Shown: positions 47,701 through 60,100 of the stretch, one piece after another
Numbering within the stretch: the stretch's first letter is position 1
Layout of the letters: every line of letters begins with the position of its first letter
NCBI GenBank assembly: GCA_002633005.1
Contig: NMRA01000483.1
Location: forward strand, 51,964 to 115,963
Length of the DNA: 64,000 nt
From: Phoronis australis
Lineage: Eukaryota > Phoronida > Phoronidae
Direction of reading: 5' to 3'
The notes under the pieces: generated by a model
Database searches by the model: none
The model's input: only the letters and a program-made list of their open reading frames with translations
What the model was told of the DNA's origin: nothing
Translations under genes and position numbers: made by a program

Positions 47701-50700
47701 ACTCTAAATTTCGAGTTTTTACTCTTCGGAATTTCTAGTTTTTACTCTTCGGATTTTCTAGTTTAAATATATGGGGGTCATCGAGTACGAACTTGGACTA
47801 GAAATTTTATCAGTCTGCGTGAGCGACAAAGTAGTCGACCCCAGAGTATAACATACGCTGGATTATCTTGAGTTCGTATTAAAGCAGAACGGAAAACGTC
47901 AAAATAGTTTCGAGATTGGATATCATACCCCTGGCCCAGGACACGTGGTGACCTAACCTTTTGGTCGACATCTGGAGGGAAGGGATCGATTAGTGCACGA
48001 ACTTTTTAATGGAGATAACATGTCACTCCGGGCATATCGAACTTGCTGAAACGCAATTTGGAGAAGGAGCTAATGAACCAGCCAGAAGCCCTCTAACTTG
48101 AGTTTTTATTTATCTCAATTAAAGATGCTATGTCTTATTAAATTGTGAATGTGCAAATGAAGTACTAGTTTACAAACAACCCGGGGTCTTCCGGAAACCA
48201 TCCGAGAACGAGTAACCATTCCAATCTCTCGAAAGTCTCGTTTTGCGAGTCTATTTTTATGTAAATGAGAATGGTAATATGTCATTGTTACCCTAAAGAA
48301 ACAAGGCACAATTGTTATTATTTGTTTATTTCACTACCACATAACGATTACGTAATATGTGGAATTACAGGTGTTTTCTATTTGTTCATGCCTGTTTTCA
48401 GTGTATCAGTTGTGGTATTTTCTTTAAAACCACAATATATTTACAAACTGTTTCTTTCCTTATATACTTTTACACAGTTCTCCAGGAAGTCAAACAGTGG
48501 CGCTTGCTACAAATTTAAATATTCACGGTTTTAATGAGACAGAGCATCTTTAAGTTAACTATTGCGATGTCAGTTGCAGTGCTAGTCGCCAAGGCAAAAA
48601 TATTCACAAGCTGAGTGGGAGCTCAGAACTGTGTTAGCGGCCCAACCATAGACATCATTTTTAGATTTCTAAATGAGTCTAATCCTATTATGCATTTACT
48701 AACCTGCTAAAGAAGAATATTGGATTTGGAATGTGTGCAGGCAAACACGATATTCACTGGAGAAGAGAAGAGGAATGTTACATAATTTCAGAAAGCGACA
48801 AAAAGGATTAGGTTCTTCCGTTTTTTAGAAATTGAATACACACGCATGTGCTATCTTCATACCCATTTTCATGTTTACATTCCAGCGTATGCAGAAAAGA
48901 TGCATAGACCTGGGAACAGGGTTATTGTTCTCAATGTTGTGGTACCGGTGTGTGTTAGTCCAGTGACAGGATTCGGAGGTAGGTACTTGTCGGCCTAATC
49001 ATATATGACAAGGATCCGACATTATACACGTGTATTTGTTTGGACTCCGCTATCGGAAAAACATCATTGGGCAGTCACCAATGCTTTTCAATGTCATACG
49101 AAATATATAAATCGTGTTCCTTCCCATACGAAAAATTCCAATAAGATTTCCAACTGAACTTGAATTCCAATAGGATATTCTATGGGATGTCCTACAGGAT
49201 CCAATAGGAAATTCTATTGGATTTTGGTCCAATATCATAGGATCCTATAGAAAATCCTACAGGATTTCCTATAGGATCCTGTAGGACATCCCATAGAATA
49301 TATGGTGCTTGATTTTTATATAAGTCTTATAAGAATTCCTATAGGATTTCCTATAGGGTATCCTAAAGGATTTCAATAGGATTTCCTACAGGATCCAATA
49401 GGAAATTCTATTGGATTTTGGCCCAATATCATAGGATCCTATAGAAAATCCTACAGGATTTCCTATTGGATCCTATAGGAAATCCTATTGAAATCCTTTA
49501 GGATACCCTATAGGAAATCCTATAGGAATTCTTATAAGACTTGTATAAAAATCAAGCACCATATATGGGATTCTTGAGAATGTTGAAATTGGATCGCCCA
49601 TGCGCAGATTTACAAATGACGAGAGTTTCAGAGACAAAGAACCCGTACGTAGGCCATTAGGCAAGCGCAGTAGAGATGATATCCTTTCCGCTTTGTTCCA
49701 GTTTCGCGTTTAGACATGTAATTGACACGGAGCAAGTTGTTCGGGAGCAAATTGCTCTACCTCACAAACGGGTGGCAAAATTTGTCACCGCGGCGTCAGT
49801 TTGCTCCCTGTCAGTTCGTTTACGCACTGGAACAACTCGTTCCGTGTCAGCTGATCCGTGTCAACTTTGTAAGTCTAAACGGAACTTCTGAGTCGTCCCT
49901 CATAGTCAGGTTATAGTTGTGTTTATCTCTGTGCGTTGAAGTAATTTGTAGTTTGATTACAGAGTAACACCCTACTGCTGTTTTGTGATAACGTACAACC
50001 ATACACATTGCATGTCTAATTTAGGTGAATATTTTTACACATTATCTAAGACCTATGAAAAATAATAAATGCTTTGTTTGGTTCAGTAATCTTTGGTAAT
50101 CTGGCGTGTTAACTTTTCTTTTTAAAGCTTCCACTATGTGGCGTTTTGACAACTGGGGAGCCGAGAGCGAGCAGGCATGGAAACAGGCTCACGATAAACA
50201 TTTCGAGGCGTCGAAAAAGCTTCAGTTGGAATATGCTGAGAAAATGAAGCAGCGAGGTGTACGTTTTTGCTTCCTTGTTAACTGCGGAATTTTGTCAGGT
50301 CCACTACCGTAGTATATGCACTTGATTGAAAGATCAGATCTGTGACAACCGTTCGGCTTACACCATGTCCTATAGTCACTTGATCGCTGCCAGCGAAGAC
50401 GATGAAGTGCACCCTACGTAATGTACTACTCACCGATAAATACATGGATAATTGATAACGATAGTTTTTCGACATAGGCCTGGTGATACGGTTTCGCAAA
50501 ATCCTTGATATGAAGTGCGATTGCTTAAGTTGAGAAATGCCAAATCCTCTTTTAACACCACTGAAGCAACAAATAATTTTGAGCGACTTATTGTGATGCT
50601 CTATCTGTTTATCTTCGACAAGCAACACAGCGTGCAACCGCAAAATATTAGCAGTTTTGATGGTTTATTCAGTCATTAAAACCATTTCTATTTTTCAGCT

Positions 50701-50902
50701 CCATGGTAAAGTGTTGTTGTATTACCATGACAGACCAGGCGAAGCCATCGTCGAATATGCCAGCAAGAAAAACGTTGACTTAATCGTCCTAGGATCTCGT
50801 GGTCTCGGCAAATTGCGAAGAACATTCACTGGAAGCCACAGCAACTACGTCATCAACCACGCCAATGTCCCAGTAACTGTGGTGCCCCCGGAAACACGAT
50901 AA
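41749..50902 (+). CDS. Universal stress protein (UspA-like), stand-alone
   Basis: Four exons, 41749-41911, 48886-48978, 50128-50258 and 50699-50902, joining to 196 codons plus stop. The ATG at 41749 opens MSEQKVTD, with a 35-residue acidic leader before the domain. Exon 1 has the first strand HTVLIAVDASEHSERAF. Exon 2 has AYAEKMHRPGNRVIVLNVV, exon 3 a Lys/Glu-rich helix, and exon 4 the dimer and ATP-binding half with GEAIVEYASKKNVDLIVLGSRG. GSRG...TGS satisfies the G-2x-G-9x-G(S/T) nucleotide-binding motif, so an ATP-binding type is inferred. Exon 3 must end at 50258 (donor GTACGT); the earlier GT at 50257 would put a stop in exon 4. No signal peptide; likely cytosolic. Intron 1 is 7 kb and repeat-filled. 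Confidence 0.92.
43695..43716. repeat. Perfect 22-bp palindrome
   Basis: GCTAATTTAAA followed by its exact reverse complement, in stress-protein intron 1. AT-rich, so possibly chance. Confidence 0.7.
45195..45355 (-). repeat. Repeat family R5, copy 1
   Basis: On the minus strand it aligns with 49723-49865: ACGGAGCAAG.TG, GTGACAAAA..TGTCACC, GTCAATTTGCTCC and CGTTCCGTGTCAGCTGATCC. The ends ACGGAGCAAGTTG and CAACTCGTTCCGT of copy 2 are near-inverted copies, suggesting a small non-autonomous element. Confidence 0.6.
45635..45787. mobile_element. MITE family M1, copy 2
   Basis: Inverted relative of 14231-14472 with about 90 bp less interior. GGCGTGCGTTCAGTAACGC begins the left end, and ACTGAACGGGAGAC ends the right. 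CTTGCTTTTTAGCG lies near the right end, matching the left interior of copy 1 reversed. Located in stress-protein intron 1. Confidence 0.7.
46599..47543 (+). repeat. 472-bp tandem duplication split by one N
   Basis: 46599-47070 and 47072-47543 are nearly identical, with about five small differences (a T-run length, AAGTCAGG versus AAGTAAGG, CTATGGGC versus CCATAGGC). The single N at 47071 is exactly at the joint. This looks like two unmerged alleles or overlapping contigs rather than a true duplication. Confidence 0.93.
49174..49566. repeat. Nested AGGAT-rich palindromes
   Basis: Two adjoining long palindromes. The first spans about 49174-49300, with arms ATTCTATGGGATGTCCTAC and its mirror. 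The second spans about 49298-49566, with outer arms ATATATGGTGCTTGAT and its mirror. Both contain the same core TTCTATTGGATTTTGG.CCAATATC in direct orientation, offset 194 bp (cores from 49193 and 49387). The DNA is dominated by the words AGGAT, CCTATAGG and AGGATTTCC. Located between exons 2 and 3 of the stress-protein gene. Confidence 0.92.
49723..49865 (+). repeat. Repeat family R5, copy 2
   Basis: Direct-sense relative of 45195-45355. GACACGGAGCAAGTTGTTC at the left and AACAACTCGTTCCGTGTC at the right are inverted copies of each other. Confidence 0.65.
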
Positions 50903-51489
50903 ATGTAGGTCCGGTTACGCCATCGTATGAATTAAGCCTGATGGAGGCATCATATCAGGGATCTCGCCTCGGAGGGCACTATCAAGACGAACTTTGTGCA
51001 TCGTTTCAATAGCAGGAATTATGCATCGCGGAATCACGACAGACAAGCCGCCGCCTAGAGAGTTTTAGCTAAGACGTTCTCTTGTTCTTTTCAAATGACC
51101 GTTGTCATAGATATAATCGAACAAGGTCGTTATTTGTGTAGAAGTATATATATTATATTAGGGCTACTACAAATGTACCTGATGTGCTATTATCGCTTGA
51201 GTACATTATAACACGTGTGACCATCAACCCCTACGCTTTAGTGAGCCACCATTGAGACTGGTCTGTGATGGACCCAAACGGAGAACCTGTGGCACGCCCG
51301 TGATCAGTGCCTGTCCCACTTCATTGGCAAGAAGATGTAAACGGATCAGGTCAGGCTGGACCAGGAGTCAGGCTTGGCGTCCTCGAGCCTGTGCCTGCAA
51401 TTGGTGAACCCGTCACCTGGTGTCACAGGATGTATGCAACCGGCGGACTCAGACGAACACTCGATTTTCAGCCCCAGCTCAACAACAAG

Positions 51490-51766
51490 GTGTTCCATTG
51501 AAATAGGAACCCCGGAGTAAACAGATAGTATAAGACAGACTCGTCCCGCACCTTCAAAACAGCTAACCAGCCAGAAAAACACGAACCGCCGACCTGTAGA
51601 ACACTGAAACCCCGGGATCGGACACGGCAGGCCACCACTCTTAGTATACATTAGTCGGGGTTCGTCGTTTTTCGGGCTGGTTAACTATTTTGAAGGTGCG
51701 TAGGTCTGTTTTAGTTTGACTCCAAGATACCTGGTTGACACCAGGATTTCAATTTCAATGGAACAC
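51490..51766. repeat. Inverted repeat, ~105-bp arms, ~60-bp loop
   Basis: Arm 51490-51593 is the imperfect reverse complement of 51654-51766. Best-matching blocks are GTGTTCCATTGAAAT and GCACCTTCAAAA.AG.TAACC. It lies about 600 bp past the stress-protein stop. RNA from read-through would fold strongly. Confidence 0.8.
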
Positions 51767-52161
51767 GGAGGTACCCTGAAGCGCAGGCGTCCTCACGCAG
51801 CTTCTGATCGTCCCCAATACGTCTGTATCAAATCACAGTCACAGTCAAGGCCCAAACAACCCGTTGATCTTGACCTACCGGTACCGCCCACCAACAGCTG
51901 TGGACAAAGTCGCGTCCAGGCACACAGGAGATGGATGCATCGATCCCTACTACCGCAACGTTGAGCCGCGACAACTCCACCCCATTAATGCTGTGCTGAC
52001 CGAACCATCAAAACCACGGAACCCGGCTGTAATTGATGAGTGACCTCCAGATGCCATCAGTGCTCCCCGGCGGCCAGGCGATCTTCTCGTGCGAGGCATA
52101 AACTTGCATAGCATTCCGACTATGATGGTAGACATTAGCACTCGAGGAGACAGTTTAATAT

Positions 52162-52416
52162 CGTGCGCGCACCCAGCCTAAAATATCATGAGGGGCTCGA
52201 ATTTTTCGACTTTATGCGTACCTTTTACTAAAAGAAATCAATGAGGACTAAAAGAAACGGGACCACTAGGTTCAGGCCGCGCCGACTTCTTGGGGATTTT
52301 GTGGACTTTTGTCTCGTTTACTCGGACTTTTTGTTTCACTGAGGTGGACCTTTTTGCCCAATTCGCCAAATTGGGGGCTCGTTAGAGCCCCGGCCACCCC
52401 CCTGAGTGCACCCATG
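52162..52416 (+). mobile_element. MITE family M2, copy 3 (uninterrupted)
   Basis: Ends CGTGCGCGCACCCAG and CTGAGTGCACCCATG. The full set of M2 internal blocks is present, and at about 52214-52240 the sequence reads ACCTTTTACTAAAAG..ATCAATGAGGAC where copy 1 has its SINE. It is a paralogous empty site. Confidence 0.8.
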
Positions 52417-52575
52417 AATATTGAACTTGGAGGGAGATACAGGGTTTAGCCAAGACTTTCTCTTGTTCTGTTCATATGACCGTTTTCATTGTTGCATTAT
52501 ATATACAGTACTTCTACACAAATCGACCTTGTTCTTATCCAAAGAATTACTCCTCTCCGCGGCCCAAACAGCCGA

Positions 52576-53097
52576 CTTGATTTCACCCTCGTCCCCAAGC
52601 CTCAAGAGGGCGCTGATCGATTTAGCCATTTGAGGCTTCGTGAGGAGAAATTTTACTCGACAGAATGCTGACATTTTTACGGAAATCCCCGGAATATCAC
52701 GAGTGATATTAAGTTACGTCACCTCTAAAATTTGCTGTAGTATAATACAAAAAATCAAAATGGGCTGTATTTAAGCAGGAATTCAGATTTAGATCATTAA
52801 AAAACTTATGTATTTGAATTCAAAAGGAGGACAATTTATTTGGTGCTTTCAATAAATCAGAATTGACAATAAGTATGCAAGCACCTTTTATTTCAAACAA
52901 TAACGAATCTTTTGCTTTCCAAAACAATAACGAATCTTTTGCTTTCCAATCACCAATGGCAGCAACGACTTGTAAAATGTGTGTGCAGGTCTCGTTTAGC
53001 ATGCAGAAGACTGAAATATCTCCTCACCAAGCCTCAAATGGCTAAACCGATCAGGACCATCTTGAGGCTTGGTGATGGCGCTGATTTGATTTAGACA
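52576..53097. repeat. Inverted repeat with ~90-bp arms
   Basis: 52576-52665 and 53015-53097 are inverted copies. Shared blocks are CCAAGCCTCAA, GATCGRTTTAGCCATTTGAGGCTT and GTGAGGAGA. Each arm itself contains AAGCCTCAA...TTGAGGCTT, so the arms can fold alone or together. A 27-bp tandem duplication (52896-52949) lies in the loop. Confidence 0.75.
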
Positions 53098-53666
53098 ACT
53101 TACCCTTATAAAACTAGGGAGCGTTTGGTAAACTGTTTCTTGAGGAAAACTGATATCGACAACGCAAAATCACGCAGTGAAAGGTGTGTGTTAACGTCAT
53201 TGTGGAATGGTAATGTTAAGCGGCAGCTTCAGACCAAGCATTTACACTGAGTGGGTTCAAGTAAACAGTTTTGCTCGCGCGTGCTAGCATTTGACGGATA
53301 GTGCACTTTTCTATGGAACGCGTCTAGCATCACCTTGTGACGAGACATTTGGACTCATCCGAATACAATTCAGAGCATCAGAATTGGCTCATAATTTTTA
53401 AGCATGTCAAGTACCGCCCCATTTCTGTTCAACCAACAAGACGTTGTGTTCTGGTCAGTGATGACATATGCTATGATGTCAGTCAGTTTACACGAAAACT
53501 GAGCAGACATCTTACTAGCTAAAAAGAGACATGTTTATATGCACACTCATATTATTTGAAACAATCATAATCTGCCTGAAGAACAAGAACAGCAAACATC
53601 ACCAAGCCACCTTACATTATTTGAGATATTTAGGATATTGTATCAGCTGTTTTAGTCTATAGCCAA

Positions 53667-53672
53667 TTTATT
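53667..53672 (-). promoter_or_regulatory. Candidate polyadenylation signal for ZRANB1-like gene
   Basis: AATAAA on the minus strand, about 465 bases past the stop codon at 54136-54138. It is the first such hexamer found in that direction. Confidence 0.35.
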
Positions 53673-54135
53673 ATTAGGTGTTTGCCTGCTAAATCTCCTC
53701 TTTGCATTTAAAGTCATATTTCTATTGGAAACTTTGAGACAGTGCCGACTGCTCACTAGGTTTGGATTAATGAACTTCAAGGGTAAAAGTATTTTCTAAA
53801 ACTTGTATTTTTAAACTTACACACCTAAATAAATTTTCTAGAAGTTGTATACCATGTCTGTTGGTTTCAAATGTATAGACAAGGTGCATGCTGCAAATTT
53901 TTTAATAACTGGGGGCCTCTTAAAATTAAATTCACCTCGCCACTAAAAGCGTAAATTCAGCACTATTCCCTTGTTTCCTCATGCAAGAGATGTGAAACAT
54001 CACTTCCGTCACAATTGTTAGTGCACTGGCATGTTGCTTTAAAAGCATCAGATGTGAATCTCTAACAGCTCCGTATTCCCTGGTAATTGCTTGACAAGTC
54101 TGTGAAGCTTCACACCACCATAACTTTCAGTCCAT

Positions 54136-57100
54136 TCATTCATCATCAGTCTCGTCGTCGCTGGAAAACACTGGGGGCGACCGTGAGCTTTGCACAACCT
54201 TAGACAACTGTCTGTAGCGGTCCAACCACTCATCTGTCATCTGTCGGACCATTGCTGGACGTTGACCGTATTTAACCCGTGCCACTAGAGTACCGCCCTC
54301 AGTTGTTGAACAGTCGAGCCACTCTCGAAGTATACTTTCTTCACGGCCCAGCTGCAAATAGAAAAACAAAATATTGACCGAAACAGTTTCTGTAACAAGA
54401 CAAGGCAAGATGCAACATGGTAGCAACAGCAGTCTCTTTGACATGAGTGAAGAAGGGGATGACTTGTACTTGCAGGTTTGCAGATAAATAACTTACATAA
54501 AAAAGAGCTCTAAAAAGCAACCCTTGGAAAAATCAACTGAAGAAATGAGGACGACAAGACTGCCGATGACCTTGAAGACAAGAACACCGAAATTGACAAA
54601 TAACAGCAAACTGAATTACCTCGGCTTAAATAAACAATACAACGTAAGAATGGCAATAAAATTTCCACACGAAACACCTTCATTCGCAATTTCAAATAAT
54701 AAAAAAGAATGATTAATATGATGATCTGAACTACAGCCTCGTGGATAGTAATCCCGTAGGCTAATCACTCAATCACCAGATGTCGCCTGGTCATGCTACT
54801 CAAAGTTAAAGCTGAAATTTTATTCTGTTTAAATGGCTAAAACATTTAAATCAAACGAGGCATTTTACTCTGCATCAAAAAATCGAACACGTTTTGCTAA
54901 ATACACCACTTGTTTTTGCTTATTCCAGCTTCACAGCTAGCCTTTCACAGGTTCTGACCCTTGTCCTGGGAACAGGTGACAGTGTATTTTCCCAAAGACA
55001 TGATAAATATTCATTAAATAAGCATTCTAAAATGTCCATATATTTATATAACGTAAATGAAATACTCAAACTCCCTCCTTTTCAACAACCAATCAAAGTA
55101 CACACAGTAGGACTTAGTGGCTAAGTACGCTGGACAGGGTCAAAGGTCAATATAACTAAGTTGCAAGAGAGACTAGCAATGTTATGACCAAGGGTGAGGG
55201 CCATTAGTTACTTAGCTAAGTCTACAACCTATCATGAGAGGACCAACGGGAAACCGATCCAATTTATGTCCTCTAGAGGCATGCCATCTACTGGAGAGAT
55301 TATAATCTCAAGTCAAGGCGTCTCTTGACAAAGGTGTCTACTGGGTAACCTGAATATTTTGGCTGTGTTATCACAACTTTTTGCAATTACAGATTGTGTT
55401 TGTCTCACCACATCTGTACCCTGTAAATGGCATGTACATGTGCACATCTACTTGTATCAATGATAATAGCTTTAATACATTAAATACTATGTAAGGAGAA
55501 TAATTGGTTAAAAACCCAGTAGGGGACACTGTACCTCTGTTGCTGTCAAGAAATGGACAGGTAATAATTTTGACTCGCAATCAGTAAGAGGTAGATAGGC
55601 CACGCGAGGATCATTGTTGCTGTCAATGTTAGCACCTGCACCAATCGTTGCATCTACATCAATCTCCATGGAGACAAGGGCAGAAAAGTGACCCCGCGTG
55701 TAGCCCAGAGCAATGGGTGTCTTCCAACAGAAGCTATGTTCCCACAGCAATGGTAGATATACACCTGAAAAAGTAACATTCACAGCTGAGTGAACTAACA
55801 CCTGAGTGAACTAGCAAAGAAGAGGGACAACATCCTTAGTGTTATTTTTACTAAAAATACATATCAACAATGATTACAGAAATGAGTGATAGGTAAAACT
55901 ATTGTTGCGGTCTCCTAGGTCCTCCCCTGCATCGCGAATAATGACTGAGCATTGCTGTCCAAGGAGTCACTACTTTCGTCATCACTTAGTTGATTTCACC
56001 AAGAGCCAGTCTGTCAAAGTGCTTTCATTTTCAAGTTTTATTTTGGGCCATCTAAAAACTAGATGCTTCTTTGTTCAATTCAAGGAATTTACTCAGTCAG
56101 ACACTGACAAACCTGAACAAAAAGTAGTTAAAAAGTATGGATTTCAGTACAAATACCTCCAAAAAGTCATTGGGAGGCATGCGGTCCTGGCTAAAACTGC
56201 ATACTTAATAAATTGCAACGTGAAGGTTGCGGCATGTCGGTTGAGCTTGTTGCATTTCCATGGTCATAATAGCTACATGTAGGAAGGCAGGTAGACAAAG
56301 TTTGATTTGTGACCTAATTACATCTACACGCATAATTGTCCAAGTTGAAACTGCAAAATCCAAATCAAAACTCTCAGCAGTCGTTATGTCAAACCTTGCA
56401 TCAGGTACATAAAGCCTCATGGACATAAATGCCAACGACCTCCACGGGGACATAAATGTTCTTTGAACAACAGAATGCTGTACAAATTGACAGAAAATTT
56501 CAGAGACCACATTGTACAGGTTGTTGTGACTAATGTATTCCTAAAGTACCACACCATTAACATCCTACCTTGAAATCGTGCATATCCTATGGTTTCGCCG
56601 CGAAAACTCTTTACAAACTTCACACCATAGACTATGATGGGTCTTCTTAGTATATGAGCCACAGTGAATATGTGCATTTGCTCTAAAGATGCACCTACAA
56701 ATAAATACTCAGTGTTGATAACTACAAATATTGTCATTTAAAGGCAACAAACTAAGTAAATTTGATGCTGGAATGCCGTGCAATTACCGAGGGATAAGAA
56801 TATAAAGTAGTAAAACGGGCGTCGATACTAAAATATATTTAAAAATATTTCCCAAGTTTCGAGCTGTACGCACTTTATCAAGGGCACGACACAGACACTG
56901 TTATGTATTGCCACATAATGTTAATACGTGGAAAAGTCAGAAATTTGCAATGGCAATTTTCAAAGCTTTTACTTTTCCATTCACCGAGTTAGCAAGGAGC
57001 ATCAACACTCTTTATCAGCTACATGCCACATCAAGGTAACTTAAATGTGACTTTCAGAGACAGAGGGCGACTTATTTGGAAGGTACAACAAGCTTCAAAC

Positions 57101-60100
57101 AAGTCACCCTTTACTGCCGGAGGGTGACTTTTTGAGGCTTTGGAAGTCATTTTAAGCCACCCTGGTAGCAAAAGTGACCTTGCTGTGAGCTACAAATGAG
57201 TCATCCCCTGTTTGAAAATAACACCGAGCAATAGTGCATTAAACTAAATTTACCTGGTTGACTCGCCAGATTGAGCAATATCTCCCAATCTTGGGCCCAT
57301 TGACTTTCATCCAAACTGAACTGCATCGACTGAGCCTGTAGACTCTCATACTCTTTCCAACGTGGATAGAAACTGCAACAAGCAATAAAACATTCAAGTT
57401 TTGTCACAGCAAGATCAACAGATATCTGGAGGACATTCAAGCAATGAGCACGAACGATGCAAATCAGACAACTAAGTTTGTTATTATTCTGTTCAATATG
57501 TGGCAGAGATAACTGAAAATGAAGATTTTGTCTGCAATCATGTAAATATAAATAAGAACAATAACATTTTCCGGTTTGGGAAAGTCTCTAAAAGGAATTT
57601 AATTTTCTTGATTCTGGCATTCATCAAATTCATCAAATTTTGGACACTCTATCAACAGAGTCTGAAAACAGACTTGGCAGTTTATAAAGTCATCATTTAC
57701 GTGTCCCTTTAGTGTGGAACATCCAGGTGAATGACTGTTTACACGACAGGTGCATTTAACATCAAACTGTGGAACACAAGGCCAGGAGTACATCGGGAAA
57801 GGTGAACATTTGAGAAACAACAGGTCTGACGAACATCGAGCACAAGCAATATTGGATATGGGGAACATCAGGCAAGGAGAGCATTGTAAAGTACTGGCTT
57901 TTTAATAATTGCCGGGATTATCTTAAACCTGCATTTCACCATTTAGTTGGCATAAGAATGAAAACTGAAATAGGCCTTTTACTCTTACAAAATCCACCTC
58001 CAAGTATTCCTTACTGAGATGGGATTCTATTACCGTTAACACAAAGTCACAGACAATGTGTACATTAGCCATTTTAGAATTCACAATTTACATGACAAAT
58101 ATTTTTTCCACCACAAAATTTGGTAAATTTATCGAATTAGAAACATCTCTTTTTACGAAGGATTTCTTATGGGTTTAATAACTGGTTCACCATCAGTGGT
58201 TAAAACAATAGATAGCGACCATAAATCTACATGGCTGTTCAATATGTTGGGTTCCACAAAGGGTGCTTTACATGTTTAAACAATTGTTTTGTTTCCTATC
58301 ATGGTACAAAATCATCCGTGCACAAAGTCTGGAATTGTTTCTGACTAGTGACATGTTACAAAGACTAACAGCAAGTCTGAAATATGACTTGTGTAACCTG
58401 TATCTTACATAAATTCCACAATTTCGGACATGGCTAATTTGTAGTTCAAAAGCAGGAATTTCAAGAAAAAGTTGGAAAAAGTAAGAATACCTATGGAAAA
58501 GTAGGAATCATTGGGAGGCTTGAAATATCTCCTTGCCTTCTGCAAGGGATAATATCTGGTATCATGGTGAAATGGCATAATACGATCATAGGAGCCAGTA
58601 TCTAATAAAACCAACTTCCCATATTAACCATTGCTCTTCACTTCAGTTTTAATTAGGGTAGATGTGCAATTAGTTTTTCTCTAAGATGATCTACAAAGAC
58701 TATAAGTGCATGTAGATGCAACACTGTGCAATAACAATGTGAACAAAGTACTTATTGCATTTAGCTACTACTACATTTTCATTGGAACAAAACATCTCAA
58801 AAATAAATATACAAAAACTTCGTTTCCATGCCCGATCGGTAATGACTCAACACTCCAGGAGTACCCACCGTGAATAGTTACAATATGTTTTGAGGGTCAC
58901 CTGATCACATCAATGCCATCAATTGCCAAATGTAATAAACGACGAGACCACCTATAAGCTGTTCTATTCAGACGCCTTTGTTCTATGTTCTTTGAAAAAC
59001 CTACCTTTGGGGGATTAAACTGTGTTCTCTTATGTTGCTATGACTACAGGGATAGTCCAGTGTATTTAAAACAACAAAAAACTCACATTATGACTAGAGA
59101 TTTTGCTTCCACTCTGCTCACCTGGTGGCTCCCTCAATAAGGCTCTCTGCCAGGCACCTGCGCAGAGTGTTGTCACGATCAAAAACACCCCAGGTGGCCT
59201 GCAAGACTGAGTCTAGTAGGCAATCTCCAGCTGTCCTGTTCCATAGTGCATACAGCCGGCTGCCTAGTCGCTCAGTCAGCTCCAAGCTCCAGTTGATGAC
59301 AAATTCTTCCACCTCCAACTCTGAAATAGACCCTTTTTATGCAATGATTCCAGAGTGCATGGTTTTCAGTAGTAACTACAGTACAGGACAAAGGTAATCA
59401 GACAAAATACTGTCACCCCGAAATAATACATAAAAATGTTTACAGAAAAAATGACAGATAATGACTATTGTACAGGCAAAGTTCTAATTACAGAATGGTT
59501 TAAGTCGACTTTCTAACTTTCTTGTTCATTCCCCTTCATTGTCTGTCGTGAGGGAAGGCTATTCAGAAAATGGGTTCAGCTTCCATCCAGCAGCCATGAC
59601 AGGGAATTCCAGGTCACTTCGTCTGAATACTTTTGGCATGTACTGTAATACCAAGCATTGAACACTATACGCCGCTAAGTGAGCCTAGTGCTGCTGGCCA
59701 AGAACTTACAATAAGTTACGTTTGGCAACAGACAGTGAACTTTACTTTTTGTAAATAATTTTCAAATTCATGATTCAACAAATTGCAAGTATTTAAGGGT
59801 ATTATATATGACATGAGCAACAGAAGACATGGTATTTGAATACCAAGCTACTACTCAAAGATACACAAAATAGTTTCATCTCACACAAAGAGAACAAAGT
59901 CGTAACAGACAGTGATATCCCACACTGAAGGTCCTTTAAAACTCAGGACGGCATCTTTCCAGACAGATGCGTGAAATTCAAGAACGGGCCAAAAATTTAG
60001 AGCGGCCGACAACAGAAAACAAAGTGTAAATAGTAAAACAATCACTAGGTAGCTCATATTACATCAAATCCATCCAAAATGGCCAGGTGTTGTTATCTCC

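Noticed and set aside
50257-50258. Alternative stress-protein exon 3 donor (GTGTAC at 50257)
   Set aside because: It would shift exon 4 into an immediate stop (CCA TGG TAA); the donor GTACGT at 50259 keeps the frame.
55902-56510. 126-codon + and 101-codon - frames in the ZRANB1 gene
   Set aside because: They lie in an intron and match no ZRANB1 segment; the true exons around them splice cleanly without them.
58405-58614. Extra ZRANB1 exon (minus frame with YYPLQKARRYFKPP)
   Set aside because: The 59122 donor joins the 57372 acceptor in phase to give the expected SFYPRWKEYE; this frame has no place in the family alignment.
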